The translations under genes were made by a program, and so were the position numbers. The notes beneath the pieces were generated by a model. It saw nothing but the letters and a program-made list of their open reading frames with translations, searched no databases and had not been told where the DNA came from. From Glaciimonas sp. CA11.2 (lineage in GTDB: Bacteria > Pseudomonadota > Gammaproteobacteria > Burkholderiales > Burkholderiaceae_D), in contig NZ_JAVIWL010000001.1 in NCBI RefSeq assembly GCF_034314045.1, positions 4,898,001 through 4,962,000 on the forward strand: 64,000 nt of DNA. The letters are read 5' to 3'. Shown piece after piece: positions 19,757-28,215 of this stretch (the stretch's first letter is position 1; each line of letters starts with the position of its first letter).

Positions 19757-20386
19757 TTACGGCAAACGCGCTAAAACCTGCACCAGTTCACGCTCCTCTT
19801 TTTGCACTTGCACGAAATCATCATGTCGACGTAACTTCAACACCATCACTTTTCCGGTTCTTGGAAAGTAATTCACTCGCCGCGGTAATTGCCCGCGTAA
19901 ATCCTGCGCTGCTAAACGAATCTGATTCAACTCAAGATAACGCAGCACAAACTCAGCGTTGCGATCCCCTATGTTTAACATCGTCATATTTGCTAATACC
20001 GCACCGCCACCGAAAACCTTGGCTTCGAGTCGATCACGACGCGCACCGGCTTTCAATAGCTCGTTCAAAAGCACTTCCATGGCGTACGCGCCATACCGCA
20101 TGGCATGCATTGATTTCATTCCCTGCAAAGCATTCATTGATACCGCGGCTGTGGCATCCCGCGTATTGGCCCCGCCATCTTCAGGCAGCATGAAATGATT
20201 CATACCACCAATACCCGCCATACTATCGTGCACACACGCCGACACGCATGAGCCGAGTACTGTTGTCAGTACCATGTCCTTGTCGGTGACGTAATATTGA
20301 TTGGGTAACAGCTTCACGGCTTCAATCTGAAATTCGCGATCAAAATAATGATGACTAGCGACCGGCTCCATTTTTGCAGAAATCAT
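19757..20386 (-). CDS. cheD: Chemoreceptor glutamine deamidase CheD
   Basis: CheD deamidates receptor glutamines and modulates CheY-P turnover in species that have it. The active-site Cys is in [13 protein letters not shown], and the His in [13 protein letters not shown]; the later [20 protein letters not shown] also fits. The 209 residues are typical for beta-proteobacteria. The start overlaps the cheR stop (ATGA), so the two are translationally coupled. Confidence 0.96.
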   Translation of the reverse strand: MISAKMEPVASHHYFDREFQIEAVKLLPNQYYVTDKDMVLTTVLGSCVSACVHDSMAGIGGMNHFMLPEDGGANTRDATAAVSMNALQGMKSMHAMRYGAYAMEVLLNELLKAGARRDRLEAKVFGGGAVLANMTMLNIGDRNAEFVLRYLELNQIRLAAQDLRGQLPRRVNYFPRTGKVMVLKLRRHDDFVQVQKEERELVQVLARLP

Positions 20387-21252
20387 GGTCGCACTTTAGG
20401 TGTGGTCAGTTCATAGACGGTTTGTCCACGCAATCTAAACGGTTGATTTACATAAGAAAAACTCTCCGAATGTCCAGCAAATAACAGGCCGTGCGGCTTC
20501 ATTAAAGGCGCAAAACGCTCCAGAATTTTTCCTTGGGTTGGCTTATCGAAATAGATCATTACATTGCGACAAAAAATGGCGTCAAATGGCTCTTTGAGAG
20601 CCCAGTTTGGGCTCAAAAGATTCAATTGTTCAAAGCGGACCATAGCGGCAACTTCCGGTCGAATTTTTGCCTTTCCGGTCTGTGCTCCGGAACCTTTTAA
20701 AAAAAATCGCTTCAGCCGCTCCGGTGACAATTTTCTCACCTGTTCGATGCTGTACTCACCGGTTGCAGCCTTATCAAGTACCTGCGTGTCGATATCTGTT
20801 GCCAATACCCGGGCGGTGCTAGCCCGATTACCGAGCGCCTCAATAAGCGTCATGGCGATTGAATACGGCTCTTCACCGGTGGAAGCAGCAGAACACCAGA
20901 CGGTGATCGGCTGGGCGCATTTAAGAGCGTGCGCTGCCAATAACGGAAAGTGATGCGGTTCGCGAAAAAAAGCGGTCAGGTTGGTAGTCAGTGCGTTAGT
21001 AAAGGCCTCCCATTCGAGGCTATCCTGATCAGATTCCAGCATCGCCAGATAGGACGCAAATTCGGTAAGTCCCAAAGCGCGCAAGCGCCGCGATAACCGG
21101 CTGTAGACCATTTCACACTTTTTTTCGCCCAAGGCTATACCAGCGCGTTGATAGATCATATTTCTTACGCGGGAAAAATCATACTCCGTGAGCACAAAGT
21201 CGCGCATAACGCTAGTGTTTGAAACTGGTGATATTGGTGAAGAACGCGTCAT
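20383..21252 (-). CDS. cheR: Chemoreceptor methyltransferase CheR
   Basis: CheR methylates receptor glutamates using S-adenosylmethionine. The N-terminal helical domain ([40 protein letters not shown]) precedes the Rossmann-type methyltransferase domain: [51 protein letters not shown] and [15 protein letters not shown]. At 289 residues it is full length. It is followed by cheD with a 4-nt overlap. More than 500 bp lie between it and the MCP gene upstream. Confidence 0.97.
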   Translation of the reverse strand: MTRSSPISPVSNTSVMRDFVLTEYDFSRVRNMIYQRAGIALGEKKCEMVYSRLSRRLRALGLTEFASYLAMLESDQDSLEWEAFTNALTTNLTAFFREPHHFPLLAAHALKCAQPITVWCSAASTGEEPYSIAMTLIEALGNRASTARVLATDIDTQVLDKAATGEYSIEQVRKLSPERLKRFFLKGSGAQTGKAKIRPEVAAMVRFEQLNLLSPNWALKEPFDAIFCRNVMIYFDKPTQGKILERFAPLMKPHGLLFAGHSESFSYVNQPFRLRGQTVYELTTPKVRP

Positions 21253-21783
21253 GGCGTTACCGTCCTGACCATGCGGATACAGAAAAATCGTTCGCTAGCA
21301 TCCTGCAACGGAAGGTTTTTCGAAAATTTTGGAGTGCACACATCAAATAATTTGCCAGTGATATTAACGATGATGCGAACCATCTAAGAATGACAGCCAA
21401 CGATGTCAGAAACTGATGGTCATGCTGTGATTTTCTGCAACTATCTGGATATCCCTTCAACACAGTCAACGTTATGTGTACCCGATCAAAATCAATCGAT
21501 TGGCAAATAGCATTGGCTACCCATTTTTTTCTTTGCGTATTCGACCGAAAAATATTGTTATGCATGTTTTATCTACACGATGATAAATATACATAAATCT
21601 GTTGCCATTCAATGGGTCGAAAAACACGTTAAAACAAGGCTTCCTTCCTGCATGTAACAAATACTTGCGCCCGAAAGCTTACCTTGAATGTCGGACTGAT
21701 CACCTGCGTACAAGTTTGCAAATCTGATTAACGACCCATACAAAGCAATTTGACAACGTTCACCAAGCAATTCGACGGAATCG
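21253..21783. other. Intergenic region between MCP gene and cheR
   Basis: This 531-bp stretch holds no confident gene. A 79-codon minus-strand frame at 21609-21848 is listed separately. Another minus frame of about 100 codons (21257-21565) has no recognisable features and no ribosome-binding site. The stretch 21560-21600 is A+T-rich and could contain the cheR promoter, but no FliA-type pair was found. Confidence 0.4.
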
Positions 21784-21848
21784 TTATTCAGAGCCCGTTG
21801 GATGCTTTGATGGCGAATGGGTGTGACTTGTATGGCCTGCGCGACCAT
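21609..21848 (-). CDS. Possible small protein overlapping the 3' end of the MCP gene
   Basis: A 79-residue frame starts inside the last 65 nt of the MCP gene in another frame and runs past its stop. Its composition is protein-like, with a helical-looking segment ELLGERCQIALYGSLIRFAN and two Cys. There is no clear Shine-Dalgarno before the ATG, though coupling to the MCP stop is possible. I do not recognise a family. It may simply be a non-coding open frame. Confidence 0.3.
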   Translation of the reverse strand: MVAQAIQVTPIRHQSIQRALNNDSVELLGERCQIALYGSLIRFANLYAGDQSDIQGKLSGASICYMQEGSLVLTCFSTH

Positions 21849-23541
21849 GTAACATGCGCGCTGGTGGGGTAATATCGATGACGCGCTTGGCTGCCGGCTG
21901 GTTTTTTTCGGTAGTGGTTTGTGATGTATTCAATGATGCATGCAATGAACTATTGAATGATGTCTGACCATGCAAATGTGTCACAACATCATGTCGATCC
22001 AGCTTAAATGCGCTGACGACGTCAGCCAGAGCAGCAGCTTGATCTTGCAAACTCTCAGCCGCCGCAGCCGCTTCTTCAACCAATGCGGCATTTTGTTGTG
22101 TGACCTGATCCATCTGACTAACCGCCTGATTTATCTGATCGATCCCGGCAGTTTGTTCATGACTGGCCGCGCTAATATCACCCATGATGTCAGTGACGCG
22201 ACGGATGCTAACTACAATGTCGTTCATCGTGGTACCGGCCTGATCAACCAGCTGAGAACCAAGGGTGATTTTGTTGACCGAATCATCGATTAAACCTTTG
22301 ATCTCTTTGGCAGCACTCGCGGAACGCTGCGCCAAATTTCTGACTTCTGCAGCGACGACGGCGAAACCGCGCCCTTGTTCACCCGCCCTCGCCGCCTCGA
22401 CCGCGGCATTCAATGCCAGAATATTGGTTTGAAACGCGATCCCATCGATGACGCCGATAATGTCTACAATTTTTTTCGATGACGCATTAATTGAGCCCAT
22501 CGTCGTCACCACCTGAGTGACGACAGAACCGCCGTGGAGAGCGACTTCCGATGCAGTGACGGCAAGTTGATTAGCCTGGCTTGCATTGTCGGCATTTTGC
22601 CTTACGGTTGATGTCAATTGCTCCATCGATGCCGCTGTTTCTTGCAGTGAACTAGCTTGTTGCTCGGTACGCGACGATAGATCCTGATTCCCTGCTGCGA
22701 TCTGACTCGATGCGGTGGCAATCATATCGGTACCATTGCGTACTTCACCCACTATCTGCTGAAGGCTTGCATTCATATCTTTTAACGCCTGCATGAGTTG
22801 CCCGGTTTCGTCCTTCGACCTGACTTCAATATCGGTGGTTAAATCACCATCCGCCACCCGACGCGCAACATCCACTGCAAACTCCAATGGCTGCGCTACC
22901 TTGCGCGCAATCCACATCGCCATCCCCATACCAATGACGATCATCGCGATCAATAGTGCACAAATAGCAAGGCGAGCGTTACGGAAAAGTGTCTCTCCAT
23001 TTGCGCTAGCTTTTTGGCTGCCAATACTATTCGCCTTTTCCAACTGATCGAGCGAAGCATTTAATCCTTGAAAGGTCGAAAAAGATTCATCACGAATAGC
23101 GTTTAGCGCATCTTCTTTTTCGTTTCCTTTCGATAACGCGAATATCTTATCGTTCTGGGAAAAGAAAGTCTCCATACCGGCTTTAACTTTTTCAAAAGTA
23201 ATCTTCTCGGCCGCTCCTAGATTCATCGCTCCATAAAAAGATATATTTCTTTTTAGCGCCGCTTTTATTTCTGGCACCTGGACGGAATAGCTTTCCATGC
23301 CCTTTTCATCGTAGGACGTGACGTGCTGCAACTCCATTAGACGCAATCTGGACAACTCCGATTTCAGACGCAGAACGGCACGAACACTTGGTAACCAGTT
23401 GCTGTTAATTTCGGTGGCTGCGCTATTTACACGCCCCAACTGCAAAATCGAAAAGCCGCCCAGTAATATGGTCAGAATCAGCATCAATGCGAAAGAAAGT
23501 ACCATCTTCCTTGCAATCTTGAGGTTATTGAACCAAGTCAT
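21784..23541 (-). CDS. Methyl-accepting chemotaxis protein
   Basis: A transmembrane chemoreceptor of 585 residues. One helix at residues 10-32 and another at about 190-212 bracket a four-helix-bundle type periplasmic sensor of unknown ligand. A HAMP domain follows (ARRVADGDLTTDIEVRSKDE). The signalling domain has the conserved hairpin tip IDGIAFQTNILALNAAVEAA then RAGEQGRGFAVVAAEVRNLA. Methylation-helix sequences such as SSLQETAASMEQLTSTVRQN are present. The tail is His/Ser-rich (HTSHTHSPSKHPTGSE) and lacks the NWETF-type CheR/CheB tether. A FliA promoter lies upstream. Confidence 0.95.
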   Translation of the reverse strand: MTWFNNLKIARKMVLSFALMLILTILLGGFSILQLGRVNSAATEINSNWLPSVRAVLRLKSELSRLRLMELQHVTSYDEKGMESYSVQVPEIKAALKRNISFYGAMNLGAAEKITFEKVKAGMETFFSQNDKIFALSKGNEKEDALNAIRDESFSTFQGLNASLDQLEKANSIGSQKASANGETLFRNARLAICALLIAMIVIGMGMAMWIARKVAQPLEFAVDVARRVADGDLTTDIEVRSKDETGQLMQALKDMNASLQQIVGEVRNGTDMIATASSQIAAGNQDLSSRTEQQASSLQETAASMEQLTSTVRQNADNASQANQLAVTASEVALHGGSVVTQVVTTMGSINASSKKIVDIIGVIDGIAFQTNILALNAAVEAARAGEQGRGFAVVAAEVRNLAQRSASAAKEIKGLIDDSVNKITLGSQLVDQAGTTMNDIVVSIRRVTDIMGDISAASHEQTAGIDQINQAVSQMDQVTQQNAALVEEAAAAAESLQDQAAALADVVSAFKLDRHDVVTHLHGQTSFNSSLHASLNTSQTTTEKNQPAAKRVIDITPPARMLHGRAGHTSHTHSPSKHPTGSE

Positions 23542-23977
23542 ATTTTTCTTTTCAATTCAAAAGTGTAAGCAACGTATCAGTCGCAGCGGTGTAAAAATGG
23601 GTGCAGATGTCAGGATGTTAAATATCAATATGGCACTATTCTAGTTTTCGATCAGTCACGCTTAAAAGATCTTTATATAATCTCTGAAAAGTAGCCGTTA
23701 CCAAGACCAACAACGCGACTTAAAGGGGTTAACGGCAACATTGAAGATTTATTTAAGCCTTCTACTACAGAATTTTCACAAGAAGATTTGACGAAAGCGA
23801 TGCACATAAAAACTCATCAGAGAGCACGTAGAACATTTGGCGCGGACTCCATGACAAAAAAACGCATAACAAACCATGCTAAACATGAGCAAGCAGTAAA
23901 ATAGGGGCTCAATACCAACCATCTCCAGTCAAACCCATGAACACATCACCAAACACAGTCGTTGCACTGGAGATTAA
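23542..23977. other. Divergent intergenic region between MCP and DedA genes
   Basis: This 436-bp region holds the MCP promoter (listed separately) on the minus strand and presumably the promoter for the plus-strand DedA gene. No gene is apparent. In related organisms cheA and cheW usually lie next to the receptor gene here, but neither is present. Confidence 0.5.
23729..23755 (-). promoter_or_regulatory. FliA (sigma-28) promoter for the MCP gene
   Basis: Read on the minus strand, the -35 element is TAAATAAA (23755-23748). An 11-nt spacer follows, then the -10 element GCCGTTAA (23736-23729), which matches the GCCGATAA consensus at seven of eight positions. It lies about 190 nt upstream of the MCP start. 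The spacing is identical to that of the flgM promoter in this window. The -35 keeps the TAAA core only. Confidence 0.65.
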
Positions 23978-24901
23978 ATGTCTTACCTGCTCCAACTGAT
24001 CGAGCAATACGGTCTGATTATTGTTTTTTTTAATGTCTTACTCTCACAGTTAGGCGTGCCGCTGCCAGCATATCCGACGTTGATCATCACTGGCGCACTA
24101 GCCAGCGGTGGTGAATATTCAACTACAATGTTGTTACTCACGGCAGTATTGGCGGCATTAATTGCTGACTATGGCTGGTATCTGACAGGACAACGCTACG
24201 GCAGAAAAGTGATGGGAATGTTATGCCGCGTTTCGCTGTCGCCAGATTCCTGCGTACGGCAAACGGAGGCGATTTATGCACGATGGGGTCCGCCCTCATT
24301 GCTAATTGCCAAATTTATTCCTGGCTTCGCCTCAATCGCCAGCGCATTGGCCGGTACGATCGGGACCCGTCGCCCAACTTTTCTGCTCTTTGACGGGGCT
24401 GGTGTGGCCTTGTGGGCCGGTCTGGCAATTTTCCTTGGTTCGCGCTTTAGCACGACAATCGACCAGTTATTGCTTCTGCTAGAAGAGTTGGGTGAAACCG
24501 GTTTAGCGATCATCCTTGCTGGAGTTGCCATTTTTGTCGTGGGGAAATGGTGGCAACGCAAACGTTTTATGAAGTCATTACTGATGGCGCGTATTTCGGT
24601 GGCGGAATTAGAACGATTACTGCAGCAAGGTATAAAACCGGCGATTGTTGATGTCAGAACGCCTTTGGCGCAACAGCAGGGTTGGATTCCTGGTGCAGTC
24701 ATCACCTCATTACAACAGATCAATACCTTCACCCTCGATGCGACGACCGATCAGGAAATCATCGTCTATTGTGCGTGTCCTAATGAAGCATCGGCGGCAG
24801 CGGTCGCCAAACAATTGATGCAACGTGGTTATAAAAAGGTACGGCCCCTGACTGGCGGTATCGATGCGTGGGTTGCTGCTGGTTATCCTGTCGAAACCTG
24901 A
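23978..24901 (+). CDS. DedA-family membrane protein fused to a rhodanese domain
   Basis: The N-terminal 200 residues are a DedA/VTT-type membrane protein: VPLPAYPTLIITGALASGG, LIADYGWYLTGQRYGRKVMG and the conserved RWGPPSLLIAKFIPGFAS followed by ALAGTIG. DedA proteins are implicated in lipid-carrier or phospholipid translocation. After a membrane helix and a basic patch (KWWQRKRFMKSL), residues 205-307 form a rhodanese domain with IVDVRTPLAQQQGWIPGA and a predicted active-site Cys in IIVYCACPNEASAAAVA. A GGAG ribosome-binding site lies 5 nt before the ATG. Confidence 0.9.
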   Translation: MSYLLQLIEQYGLIIVFFNVLLSQLGVPLPAYPTLIITGALASGGEYSTTMLLLTAVLAALIADYGWYLTGQRYGRKVMGMLCRVSLSPDSCVRQTEAIYARWGPPSLLIAKFIPGFASIASALAGTIGTRRPTFLLFDGAGVALWAGLAIFLGSRFSTTIDQLLLLLEELGETGLAIILAGVAIFVVGKWWQRKRFMKSLLMARISVAELERLLQQGIKPAIVDVRTPLAQQQGWIPGAVITSLQQINTFTLDATTDQEIIVYCACPNEASAAAVAKQLMQRGYKKVRPLTGGIDAWVAAGYPVET

Positions 24902-24990
24902 CACCGAACTAAGACAACATGGTTGTAGCGCTGGCGGTATTGCGATGAAATACCAAAGGTGTCGAACTATTTTCCCCCACGAAAGTTGGC

Positions 24991-25929
24991 ATGCTTAGAT
25001 TAAGCCTTGATGCGTTACAAATTTTGGATGCAATTGACAGGCGTGGTTCATTCTCAGCAGCGGGCATTGCCTTACATCGCGTTCCCTCGACAATTTCCTA
25101 CACAGTCGCCAAACTGGAACAGGACTTAGGCGTACAAGTATTTGAGAGACGTGGACCAAAAGTCACATTAACCTTAGCTGGTGCTGAACTTCTAAAAGAA
25201 GGCCGCTATATTTTAAAGGCCGCAGAAGACCTTCAACATCGCGTCAGACGCGTGGCGTCCGGCTGGGAAACTGAACTCACCATCGGGTTGGATTCACTAT
25301 TTTCAGGCGGAGCGCTGGCAACCGCACTGGTGACTGATATCGCCGCATTCTATGAAGTCGCTGATCATACGCGGCTGCGCATTGCACGAGAATCGCTGGA
25401 TGGCACGTGGGAAGCACTACTTGATCGTCGTGTCGACCTGCTCATTGCAGCGCCGGGTGAAGGCCCAGCTGGTGGCGGCTACATTGCCGAGCCGATGGGA
25501 AGTCTTTCATTCGTCTTTGCCGTCGCGCCAAACCATCCTCTTGCACAAGTAACGCACCCTTTAGGAAAAGCCGACATGCACCCTTATCGCGCCATTACGG
25601 TGGCCGATTCTGCCAGAAAAATGGCGGCGCGCACTGTCGGACTTTTGCTGGGACAAAATACCTTAACAGTACCCGATATGCAGAGTAAGTTCGCATTACA
25701 AGTTGCCGGGATCGGCTTTGGTTTTTTGCCAGAACCGTGCGCGCGTGCAGCGCTTGCTTCGGGTCAGTTAATCGCCAAAGAAGTGGAAGAACCGAGACAG
25801 GATGAACAGTTTTATCTGGCTTGGCGAACCGGTGAGAATGGTGCTGCGCTGGCGTGGTGGGTAGAACGCATGCAGCAACCAGATGTAATGCCGCGCCTAA
25901 TCAATCGCATGATTCAGGGAATACATTAA
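24991..25929 (+). CDS. LysR-family transcriptional regulator
   Basis: A 312-residue LysR-type regulator. The N-terminal winged helix-turn-helix reads LQILDAIDRRGSFSAAGIAL, HRVPSTISYTVAKLEQDLGV and QVFERRGPKVTLTLAGAELL. The C-terminal part is a periplasmic-binding-protein-like effector domain (LTIGLDSLF, DLLIAAPGEG). It lies 87 bp after the DedA gene in the same direction and ends convergently with the next gene. Its target and effector cannot be read from the sequence. Confidence 0.93.
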   Translation: MLRLSLDALQILDAIDRRGSFSAAGIALHRVPSTISYTVAKLEQDLGVQVFERRGPKVTLTLAGAELLKEGRYILKAAEDLQHRVRRVASGWETELTIGLDSLFSGGALATALVTDIAAFYEVADHTRLRIARESLDGTWEALLDRRVDLLIAAPGEGPAGGGYIAEPMGSLSFVFAVAPNHPLAQVTHPLGKADMHPYRAITVADSARKMAARTVGLLLGQNTLTVPDMQSKFALQVAGIGFGFLPEPCARAALASGQLIAKEVEEPRQDEQFYLAWRTGENGAALAWWVERMQQPDVMPRLINRMIQGIH

Positions 25930-25955
25930 TCCACATCGAAAACGCAATTGATCTT

Positions 25956-26900
25956 TTATGACGATGGCTTCTGCTGACGCTGATACTCACTATGCTTGAT
26001 CTCAAGATAGGTAGCACGATCCATTTCATGTAACTGTTTCGCATATTGTTCGGTAGAAGTAAACCAACTTTGCAGCCGCATTTCACGCTGCGCGGCGGGT
26101 GGCGCAGAAAATGCGGAGAGGTAGGAATCAATGGCGAGGTAATAGCGCATCGTATTACGCTCCACCAGGCCACGCACGCCGCCGATATAATCCGGGCTTG
26201 CATGCAATTGCTTACTCGTACCATTTTGGATGGTGAACCCGACTTTATCTCGACCGATTGTTGCGAGATAACTTTGCATAGCTAAACGCCCTGCGAAGCT
26301 GTAAGCGTATGAATACGTCAGATGCAGAAAAGTTTTACCTTCCTGAAGCGATGCTGCTTCAAGTTGTATATGGTAGTCACTCGTACTAAGGGGACCGTTT
26401 TTTGCATGAAGACGCACAGCAAAATAATCTGGTGTCTTCGCAGCTACGCTGTACGAAAATGTGACATCAAAAGCTTGAGAAAGTGGCTTATCGTATTTTG
26501 TCCCAACGCTAACCAGCAGCGCGTCGCCACTTTTATCTGCAGAAGCATGACAATATTTGATATTAAGATGCAGCGTTAACACGTCACACCAATGCGACGG
26601 ATCATTGAGCGCTATATTGACGGTAGAAAATGGGTAATCCACTAATACGTAAATATCACCCTTCAAATGACTGGAAGACTCGGTAGAGTCGAGATATAAC
26701 GGCCTATTAAACTGATTATGACTAAGTTGTCCGCGCAAATCGGCATATCTGGCGCGTAGGGTTACGGGTGAAAGCGATTCCACTACTTCTGGCTTGACTA
26801 TTCCTGCGGCAACAGCGGATCCCGCACCAATTAATAGCATGCAGATAGCTAAACAGCGCAACATCCGCCTTGTTGAATATTTTTTAACTAAAGTATTCAT
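25956..26900 (-). CDS. Uncharacterised exported protein
   Basis: A 314-residue protein I do not recognise. It has a basic N-terminus and a hydrophobic signal peptide ending near AAGIVKPE (residues about 12-33), so it is probably periplasmic or outer-membrane associated. Two Cys in a WCDVLTLHLNIKYC segment could form a disulfide. The rest alternates beta-strand-like stretches (YLFAVRLHAKNG-type) with a charged C-terminus. It is convergent with the LysR gene and divergent from the GST gene, with no operon partner. Confidence 0.8.
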   Translation of the reverse strand: MNTLVKKYSTRRMLRCLAICMLLIGAGSAVAAGIVKPEVVESLSPVTLRARYADLRGQLSHNQFNRPLYLDSTESSSHLKGDIYVLVDYPFSTVNIALNDPSHWCDVLTLHLNIKYCHASADKSGDALLVSVGTKYDKPLSQAFDVTFSYSVAAKTPDYFAVRLHAKNGPLSTSDYHIQLEAASLQEGKTFLHLTYSYAYSFAGRLAMQSYLATIGRDKVGFTIQNGTSKQLHASPDYIGGVRGLVERNTMRYYLAIDSYLSAFSAPPAAQREMRLQSWFTSTEQYAKQLHEMDRATYLEIKHSEYQRQQKPSS

Positions 26901-27023
26901 CCTTCTTATATCTTACTGCGTGCAGAATTTATCTGCTGAAATACTGTCACTCAACAGTAGGTTCTAATAACCTACGATTGTTTGACCTTGCCTTGTCCAA
27001 TATCTTCCGGCTATAGTTAAGGC

Positions 27024-27752
27024 ATGCGTTATAAACTATATTACTGGCCGACGATTCAAGGGCGCGGAGAATTTATTCGACTCGCGTTAGAGCAATCCGG
27101 GGCGACCTATACAGACGTAGCACGTCGATCGGAGCGAAGCGGGATGGGCGTGGCGGCGATGCTGCGTTTGATGGAAAATGGCGTCAATCCGTTACCCTCG
27201 TTCGCCCCGCCGTTCTTACAATCTGGCGATATATTCATTGGGCAAACTGCAAACATCCTTTTGTTTTTGGGCCCACGTCTACATTTAGTTCCTGAAGATG
27301 AAGCAACGCACCTCTGGGCCCATCAGCTACAACTCACCATCGCCGATCTGGTCACCGAAGTGCACGATACCCATCACCCTGTCGCCAGTGGCCTGTATTA
27401 CAAAGATCAAAAGCCTGAAGCATTACTGCGCGCAACTGACTTCACTGGTGCAAGGCTACCGAAATTTTTGGATTACTTTGAGTCGATTATCGTCAGCAAC
27501 CCAAAAAGTGACAAACACTTAATCGGCGACGCGTTATCTTATGTGGACCTGTCAATGTTTCAGATAGTCGCAGGATTGCGATATGCATTTCCAAAAACCA
27601 TGAAAAGACTTGAACCCGATTATCCCTGTTTGATAGCATTGTACAAATTAGTCGCTTCACAGCCGCGGATAGCACGATACCTGGCCTCATCAAGACGGCT
27701 GGCGTTTAACCAGCAAGGGATTTTTCGCCGCTACCCTGAATTGGATAGCTGA
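27024..27752 (+). CDS. Glutathione S-transferase family protein
   Basis: A 242-residue GST. The thioredoxin-like N-terminal domain begins YKLYYWPTIQGRGEFIRLAL, as in sigma/alpha-type enzymes with a catalytic Tyr near the start. The glutathione-binding cis-Pro/Gln-Thr region reads SGDIFIGQTANILLFLG. The helical C-terminal domain includes KHLIGDALSYVDLSMFQIVA, the N-capping/hydrophobic staple motif. The substrate is not predictable. The gene stands alone. Confidence 0.9.
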   Translation: MRYKLYYWPTIQGRGEFIRLALEQSGATYTDVARRSERSGMGVAAMLRLMENGVNPLPSFAPPFLQSGDIFIGQTANILLFLGPRLHLVPEDEATHLWAHQLQLTIADLVTEVHDTHHPVASGLYYKDQKPEALLRATDFTGARLPKFLDYFESIIVSNPKSDKHLIGDALSYVDLSMFQIVAGLRYAFPKTMKRLEPDYPCLIALYKLVASQPRIARYLASSRRLAFNQQGIFRRYPELDS

Positions 27753-28215
27753 GCGCACACGCAGTACCCATCAAGAATAACAGCGTTTAGTACGGCTGAG
27801 CGTCCTAATATAACGCGACCACGCCACCACCTAATACCCCACATATGAGAACTAAACTTTCGTTCTAGTCCTAGCGACAGAAGAAAAGCTTAGTGATAAT
27901 TTAGAGAAACCAACGCAATTAAATAAATACGATACCGTACTTATTTAGTTGCTATTGGTAGCGTCCACAGGGCGTGAATTTGAAAGCTTTAGCGCGTACA
28001 AGGCAACAACTAGCTTGTCTTACCTTCAATTTATATCCTTAGTTTCAATTTATATCTTTTCTTAACTGTCACCCAGCCATGTTAGACGGCTTCGCATCAA
28101 TAAATGCACGATTGACAACCAAAACTATAACCGGAAACATCCCCAGCTAAGTCGGTGTTTCGCAGCATCTTGGTCGCTCGTCGTTACCTGTCAATAACAT
28201 CATCAAAGGATGCCC
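27753..28215. other. Upstream region of the first giant-protein gene
   Basis: This 463-bp A+T-rich region contains no gene. It includes a block (27851-27924) that recurs upstream of the second paralogue and a short imperfect palindrome at 27921-27946 (AAATAA...TTATTT with inner TACG/CGTA). I checked for a hrpII-type box (TTCG-N16-TTCG) and found none. Confidence 0.5.
27851..27924 (+). repeat. Direct repeat upstream of giant-protein gene, copy 1
   Basis: This segment, containing ACTTTCGTTCT, GACAGA, TGATAATTTAGA and CGCAATTAAA in order, is repeated with substitutions at 36347-36424. Both copies lie about 260-370 bp upstream of the start of a paralogous gene. The duplication of the two genes therefore included their upstream DNA, and the retained similarity may mark a shared regulatory region. 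Confidence 0.65.

Noticed and set aside
21257..21565. A 102-codon minus-strand frame before cheR
   Set aside because: No ribosome-binding site, irregular composition, and no family features; treated as incidental.
27753..28215. hrp-type regulatory box upstream of the giant-protein gene
   Set aside because: A TTCG is present in the repeated block, but no second TTCG lies 16 bases further, so the type III effector promoter pattern is not supported.
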